This document shows, one piece after another, positions 17,062 through 20,409 of a stretch of DNA of 20,409 nt. The DNA lies in IMG/VR virus record IMGVR_UViG_3300006919_000612, positions 1-20,409 of that record; one strand, given 5' to 3'. The stretch is from a virus. The position numbers were made by a program, and so were the translations under genes. How positions within the stretch are numbered: the stretch's first letter is position 1; every line of letters begins with the position of its first letter. Below the pieces are notes generated by a model, which worked only from the letters and a program-made list of their open reading frames with translations, searched no databases and was not told the origin of the DNA.

Positions 17062-18224
17062 TAGTTCAATGGTCTACTGAAAATGGGTCGCTGACCAGCT
17101 ACGGTAAGAGACCCTGTGGAAGGAATCTCCTGACCTGACACTGTGAGGTTTAAAGGGACGGCTCCGTCGTGAGTGCGGAAGACCGGAGGATTTACTACTG
17201 TCCTGGAGAACTGTGGTGGAGGGAATCCTCCAGCAAGAACCGTATCCCATCCAGGGAGTTGGTCTCGGACTTTCTCTCCATCTCCGTGAAGACCCCTCAT
17301 CTCTTCCATGTTTAAAGAAATTCGAAGTCTTTGTGGGTACAGAGATTTGACGTCATAACCAGCACTTTCCTCTACATTAAGTTGGTAGTTAGTGACAATG
17401 CATGGAGTAAAATCGTAAAGAGCGCCCCACTTCAACTCCACGATAGGAGGGGCTTGAATTGGGGTGGATACGGTAGAAATGACCGAGTTGCGAATATGGT
17501 TTATAGCATATTGGAAGAGTCTGGAAACTCGATACCATTCCTTACTGCTTCGCATGATATGCAAAAGCATGTTGTTAAACTGAGATTCCTCCTCGTTAGG
17601 AACAGGTCCAAACAAACCCTCTGAACCATCGACCAATCGATTAGACATTTCTCTTAAGACGTTTTTCAAATCTCCATCTGCCGCGTTGAGGAAGGAACGT
17701 TGCCCAGTATCCCTCTCCATAATCTCTTGCAGGTAAACTCTCAAAGCCATTGCTTGCTCATCGAAGTGTTCGTCGCCCTCTGAAAATATTCTGAGGATTA
17801 GGTCGGACGGAATCATAGACGCCAAATGAATGAGGCTGTAGTGAAAATCTACCTTGAACTTTCTCGGCTCACTTCCGACATACAGACGCGCTGGCTCATT
17901 CCTCAGGAGGATTCTCTGGTTAGCGTAGTTTGCTTTTCTGCTTTCAACAATAGAAGGGTTCTCGCAGAAAGGTAGCCACCTAATAGTTTCAGCAGCCTTT
18001 GGTTTTGAAGGTCCGTCAGTGGTCGCGAGCTTGTTTGGTTCTGTGTGCTGTGGATAAATAAACCGAAGACCCGCTCTTTTTTCAAGGGCAGCGTTGACTT
18101 GAAATTTTCTGTGCGGTCCTAAACTCTTATTTACCTTGGAGTCATCAACACGAGACTGTTTGAATATCTCGGCTGCTCCAGGAATAAGGTCTTGTACCGT
18201 TTGAATGAGTCCGTCTAATGCCAT
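17061..18224 (-). CDS. Tail tube-baseplate junction protein candidate (gp48/gp54 or CIS tube adaptor-like)
   Basis: This 387-aa protein has no enzymatic motifs and reads as a tube-like beta-barrel protein with an all-helical insertion. Residues about 81-140 (IRWLPFCENPSIVESRKANY, then RLYVGSEPRKFKVDFHYSL) resemble the first half of a tube-type barrel as in contractile injection system tube adaptors. Residues 140-250 are mainly helical. The second barrel half at 260-308 reads IVELKWGALYDFTPCIVTNY, QLN, then QRLRISLNMEE. The C-terminus has Pro-rich loops and short strands. Between the tape measure and gp53/hub genes this layout fits the tube initiator role of T4 gp48/gp54, which caps the hub and nucleates the tube. 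The start at 18224 lies nine bases after the tape-measure stop and lacks a clear Shine-Dalgarno. The role is inferred from fold pattern and position, not from a firm family match. Confidence 0.55.
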   Translation of the reverse strand: MALDGLIQTVQDLIPGAAEIFKQSRVDDSKVNKSLGPHRKFQVNAALEKRAGLRFIYPQHTEPNKLATTDGPSKPKAAETIRWLPFCENPSIVESRKANYANQRILLRNEPARLYVGSEPRKFKVDFHYSLIHLASMIPSDLILRIFSEGDEHFDEQAMALRVYLQEIMERDTGQRSFLNAADGDLKNVLREMSNRLVDGSEGLFGPVPNEEESQFNNMLLHIMRSSKEWYRVSRLFQYAINHIRNSVISTVSTPIQAPPIVELKWGALYDFTPCIVTNYQLNVEESAGYDVKSLYPQRLRISLNMEEMRGLHGDGEKVRDQLPGWDTVLAGGFPPPQFSRTVVNPPVFRTHDGAVPLNLTVSGQEIPSTGSLTVAGQRPIFSRPLN

Positions 18225-18233
18225 AGTTCTATG

Positions 18234-19904
18234 TTATCCGTTACGTATAGTTCCTTGTGTGAGTGAGGGGTCCACCAATTGTGGGCGAAGCGGCGGGCGC
18301 TCGAAGGCGTCCCGCTGCTCTTCACTAACACGAAGTTGTCGTTCTGAATTTTCAACAAGTGCGTTTAGCGCGAGGGCTTGCCGTCCAAGCTCTGCGAGGA
18401 GACGACTATTTACGATGTTTCTCTCCTGTTCCTGCGCATTTCTGGTCAGTTCGACCAACTTACTACTTTGTCTGATTTGCTCGTTTCTCTGTTTGGCTGC
18501 GTCACTGTTATCCCCCTCAATCTGACTCCAGAAATCAGCCTGTGCTTTTCCGGTTTTCTCGTCTAGCTTAAGCCCTTCATCGACTGTATCGGCGACTTCT
18601 TCAGTCTTCTTATTTCCCTTGAGAAGCATCGGAAGAAGAATACTACCTACGGCTATACCGATTCCAATTGGACCACCGGCGAGCGCTGCTAATCTGCCGC
18701 CAACCCCAAGCGCGACTCTAGCGGCTCCAGCCTTTGCTACCTGTCCTGCGACGGGAGTCACGGTGACTCTGGCGGCTGCTGCTTTTGCTGCCTGTTTCTC
18801 GGCAGCCTTTGCTGCCTCTGCCGCAGCAGCATTTTCTGCGGCTTTCTTAGTCATCGCCATCTGCGCGGCTTTCCCTGCTGCCCCGCCCGCTGCGCCGCCA
18901 AGGACACTAAATTCCACTTTCGCCAGTTTAGCAGTAAATTCGCCGATTTTCTGAAGAAAATAAAGCATCTTGTCCTGAAGACCCACGGTGAGGGCTTGGA
19001 AGGCTTTGTCAAGGCTCAAACGTGTCGTCTCATTAGCGAGTTGCTCCGTGTTCAGTTGTGCGCTCTGGGTAATCGCGTCCCGCATGGTTGGAAGCTGCTG
19101 TGCGAGAACAATGTCGGCGGGGCTGGTTCCGAAAGCTTCAGACAATTTACTCGTCTCAATCGCTCCCCGTTGACCAAACTCTGCGACTCTCTCCAAGGCG
19201 CGGACAATGATGGATTGAATTTCGGCGGCTGATTCCTGTCCGGTAACTGTTTCTCCGGTTAGCTTAAGCAGCTTCATAAAGCCTTCTTCATTCGCGAAAA
19301 GGCTAGTGGCGAATTGAGCTAGTGAGTCTTGAAGCGCTGTCTGCCCAGGAGCGAGAGCGCCGACAGCTTGTTGGATTTTGGCAGCGAACTCAGGACCAAT
19401 CTGGGCAGAAATATCAACAAACTTTGCTTCTACTTTTTGTAGGGCGCTAATGAGACCGTCGATAGAATCTCCGTTCACGGCTGCCGTACTCACGAGAGTG
19501 TCGATGAGTGAGTTGGTCGCCACTTCTGATTGACCTAGAACCTGAACATTAAATCTTTGAAGACGTTGAGCTTTCTTGAAGTCTACGCCAAGCTGTTTAA
19601 GATTTGCTGCTAGATTGAAGGATTCTTTGGTGAACCCGGTAATACCGAGGGTCATGGCGTTTGAAAGTACTTCAACCCTGCCTTCCAGACCAAGCATAGT
19701 CTGGTCGAAGTTCTTCAGCATCGCCGTATTACTTTCAAATACTCGTGCGGTCTGACCTTGAATCTCTGCGAGGGTGTTGTTGGATTTCTGTAGGTTACCG
19801 ATAACACCACGAAGGGAGAACATGCTCGACTTCAAACCCAACAACGCTGTCGTGTTTGATTTGAGGGCTTTGAGTGTTCGTGCTGCCAGTAGTGGTGCCG
19901 CCAA
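18234..19904 (-). CDS. Tape measure protein (tail length determinant), TTG start
   Basis: This 556-aa protein is nearly all helical and has the usual tape-measure look: amphipathic helices rich in Leu, Gln, Asn and Ala, then an Ala/Lys-rich stretch at about 345-390 (AAEAAKAAEKQAAKAAAARV) and a Gly/Ala-rich hydrophobic segment near 396-428 (ALAGGPIGIGIAVGSILLPMLL) that could cross a membrane. A charged helical tail follows (about 485-535). At about 0.15 nm per residue, the ruler rule gives a tail of some 80 nm, close to the T4 gp29 size class (590 aa). The start is TTG at 19902-19904 with GAGGAG six bases before it; the next in-frame ATG is 27 codons downstream with a weaker site. It directly follows the 132-aa gene with a three-base gap. 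The role is inferred from composition, length and place upstream of hub genes; no family signature was confirmed. Confidence 0.7.
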   Translation of the reverse strand: MAAPLLAARTLKALKSNTTALLGLKSSMFSLRGVIGNLQKSNNTLAEIQGQTARVFESNTAMLKNFDQTMLGLEGRVEVLSNAMTLGITGFTKESFNLAANLKQLGVDFKKAQRLQRFNVQVLGQSEVATNSLIDTLVSTAAVNGDSIDGLISALQKVEAKFVDISAQIGPEFAAKIQQAVGALAPGQTALQDSLAQFATSLFANEEGFMKLLKLTGETVTGQESAAEIQSIIVRALERVAEFGQRGAIETSKLSEAFGTSPADIVLAQQLPTMRDAITQSAQLNTEQLANETTRLSLDKAFQALTVGLQDKMLYFLQKIGEFTAKLAKVEFSVLGGAAGGAAGKAAQMAMTKKAAENAAAAEAAKAAEKQAAKAAAARVTVTPVAGQVAKAGAARVALGVGGRLAALAGGPIGIGIAVGSILLPMLLKGNKKTEEVADTVDEGLKLDEKTGKAQADFWSQIEGDNSDAAKQRNEQIRQSSKLVELTRNAQEQERNIVNSRLLAELGRQALALNALVENSERQLRVSEEQRDAFERPPLRPQLVDPSLTQGTIRNG

Positions 19905-19907
19905 GTT

Positions 19908-20306
19908 TTACTCCTCTTCTGTCTCAGCGGACTTAACCGCTACTTTATGTAGGGCACGAACCTTTCTTACGTCATAAGTGCGTATACAGCACTCAGGGTC
20001 GTCATCGGCAAATTTTTGAATATCACTGAAGGATACGGAGCCGACTGGCTTTTGTCCAAACTCTCGGATAATACTGTTCGCTACTTCTTCTCCTAAACCT
20101 TTCAGATTGACTCCATTGAAGTAAGTCCTACCATCTTTCGATTTCCATCTTCCTGATGTCATGATGATGATGGGAGAAGGGTCGGTCGCGGTGGCTGACC
20201 GATAGCGAAAGCTGAAGATGCACCCGGTCTTCACCGCGTCGATTCTCGCGGTCGTCCCAAGAAATCTAGTTTCTAGGATATTTTCCTGTAGTTTTTCGTC
20301 CAACAT
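19908..20306 (-). CDS. Small protein of unknown function at the head of the baseplate operon
   Basis: I do not recognise this 132-aa protein with certainty. Residues 20-75 are predicted beta-rich: ARIDAVKTGCIFSFRY, SPIIIM at 44-49, then FNGVNLKGLG at 63-72. A pattern of F-x-Y, a Pro-Ile/Val strand and G-x-N-L-x-x-L recurs, from memory, in short proteins of T4-like and marine phages of unknown function; this is a weak lead. Residues 74-84 are helical, residues 90-120 are a mixed segment with C106-C107, and the tail is acidic (SAETEEE). It starts at an ATG at 20304-20306 with no Shine-Dalgarno and an AT-rich leader. It is the first gene of the run and sits just before the tape measure. A tail assembly or chaperone role is possible from position alone, since frameshifted chaperones often precede tape measure genes; no slippery site was seen. 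Confidence 0.6.
   Translation of the reverse strand: MLDEKLQENILETRFLGTTARIDAVKTGCIFSFRYRSATATDPSPIIIMTSGRWKSKDGRTYFNGVNLKGLGEEVANSIIREFGQKPVGSVSFSDIQKFADDDPECCIRTYDVRKVRALHKVAVKSAETEEE
19911..19916 (-). promoter_or_regulatory. Ribosome binding site that decides the TTG start of the tape measure gene
   Basis: On the minus strand the sequence is GAGGAG, six bases before the TTG at 19902-19904. It is also the last two Glu codons of the 132-aa gene, so the C-terminal acidic residues and the downstream start site are encoded by the same bases. This favours TTG over the later ATG. Confidence 0.75.
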
Positions 20307-20312
20307 TTCTAT

Positions 20313-20318
20313 ATTATA
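20313..20318 (-). promoter_or_regulatory. Candidate -10 element TATAAT close to the start codon
   Basis: The minus strand reads TATAAT, six bases before the ATG of the 132-aa gene. A start of transcription at the usual distance would fall at or next to the ATG, giving a leaderless or near-leaderless message, which would fit the missing Shine-Dalgarno. The -35 hexamer at the normal spacing is poor (CTTTCA). The block also resembles a T4-type late promoter (TATAAATA) but does not match it exactly. TA-rich DNA can produce this by chance. Confidence 0.35.
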
Positions 20319-20331
20319 TATAAAATATAAG

Positions 20332-20408
20332 CTAGTGAAAGCTAAAGTACTCTCTACTACAGAAAGATAAAGAGAAAGAACAAGAAAAAGAACTAGTTAG
20401 AAAGTACT
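20332..20408. repeat. Imperfect direct repeat in the leader
   Basis: On the plus strand CTAGT followed seven bases later by AAAGTACT (20332-20351) is repeated as CTAGT followed three bases later by AAAGTACT (20393-20408). The 8-base unit AAAGTACT is exact at 20344-20351 and 20401-20408. It may be a repeated regulator or RNA polymerase site, or chance in AT-rich DNA. Confidence 0.5.
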
Positions 20409-20409
20409 A

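Larger units (their letters stand above)
20307..20409 (-). promoter_or_regulatory. AT-rich leader upstream of the baseplate operon
   Basis: No open frame of useful length crosses this stretch on the minus strand: all three frames meet stops near the right edge. It is the only gap over 12 bases in the window. From the right edge toward the gene it holds a nearly pure pyrimidine tract (20361-20391 as purines on the plus strand), then a TA-rich block ending just before the ATG. It probably holds the promoter of the operon and perhaps the end of an upstream gene outside the window. Confidence 0.55.

Noticed and set aside
18760-18860. Repetitive GCTGC/GCAGC-rich DNA in the tape measure gene
   Set aside because: It encodes the Ala/Lys-rich helix of the tape measure. 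The units are irregular, so it is a composition effect and not a tandem repeat or CRISPR.
19908-19930. Programmed -1 frameshift between the 132-aa gene and the tape measure, as in tail chaperone pairs
   Set aside because: No slippery heptamer is seen near the end of the gene, and the tape measure has its own strong ribosome site.
1-20409. A bacterial contractile injection system instead of a phage
   Set aside because: No AAA+ ATPase, multiple tube paralogues or toxin cargo genes are seen. The gp53, gpI and tape-measure sizes fit a phage tail. Sheath and tube genes are outside the window, so this is not fully excluded.

Overview
This window is the baseplate and tail-tip region of a tailed bacteriophage with a contractile tail (myovirus-type Caudoviricetes). 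Several families that occur only in contractile tails or their relatives can be read directly from the proteins: a gp25/gpW wedge protein, a gp6/gpJ (Baseplate_J) wedge protein, a gpI-type tail protein, a gp53-like LysM protein, a gp5/gpV-type spike and a gp27/gpD-type hub. The very large sizes of the hub (1150 aa), the LamG protein (1045 aa) and the gpI protein (1574 aa) suggest a large or jumbo phage. The host and exact lineage cannot be told from this sequence. Several genes have good GGAG-type ribosome binding sites, while others seem to depend on coupling to the gene before them.

Everything is on the minus strand and is read from right to left as one tightly packed transcription unit. 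The order is: a leader of at least 103 bases (20307-20409); a 132-aa protein of unknown function; a 556-aa tape-measure candidate with a TTG start; a 387-aa tube-baseplate junction candidate; a 99-aa gp53/LysM protein; an 1150-aa hub; a 358-aa spike; a 1045-aa protein with a LamG-like lectin domain; gp25; gp6/J; a 1574-aa gpI-like protein; and a tail-fibre-like protein that runs off the left edge after 783 codons. No gap between genes exceeds 12 bases and most junctions overlap (TAATG or ATGA), so the products are probably made in coordinated amounts. Outside the leader there is no stretch without a gene.

The genes read as an assembly line. The tape measure, the tube initiator and the hub/spike make the central axis. 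The gp53, gp25 and gp6/J proteins and the gpI protein make the wedges in the conserved W-J-I order. The LamG protein, the gpI C-terminus and the next protein add large beta-sandwich, sugar-binding-like domains to the periphery. I see no immunity, toxin, CRISPR, integrase or RNA genes. The points worth a second look are accessory: a lectin-like protein inserted between spike and gp25, a long insertion in the hub, beta-sandwich modules shared by two adjacent genes, a perfect 12-bp inverted repeat inside the hub gene, and the leader at the right edge.
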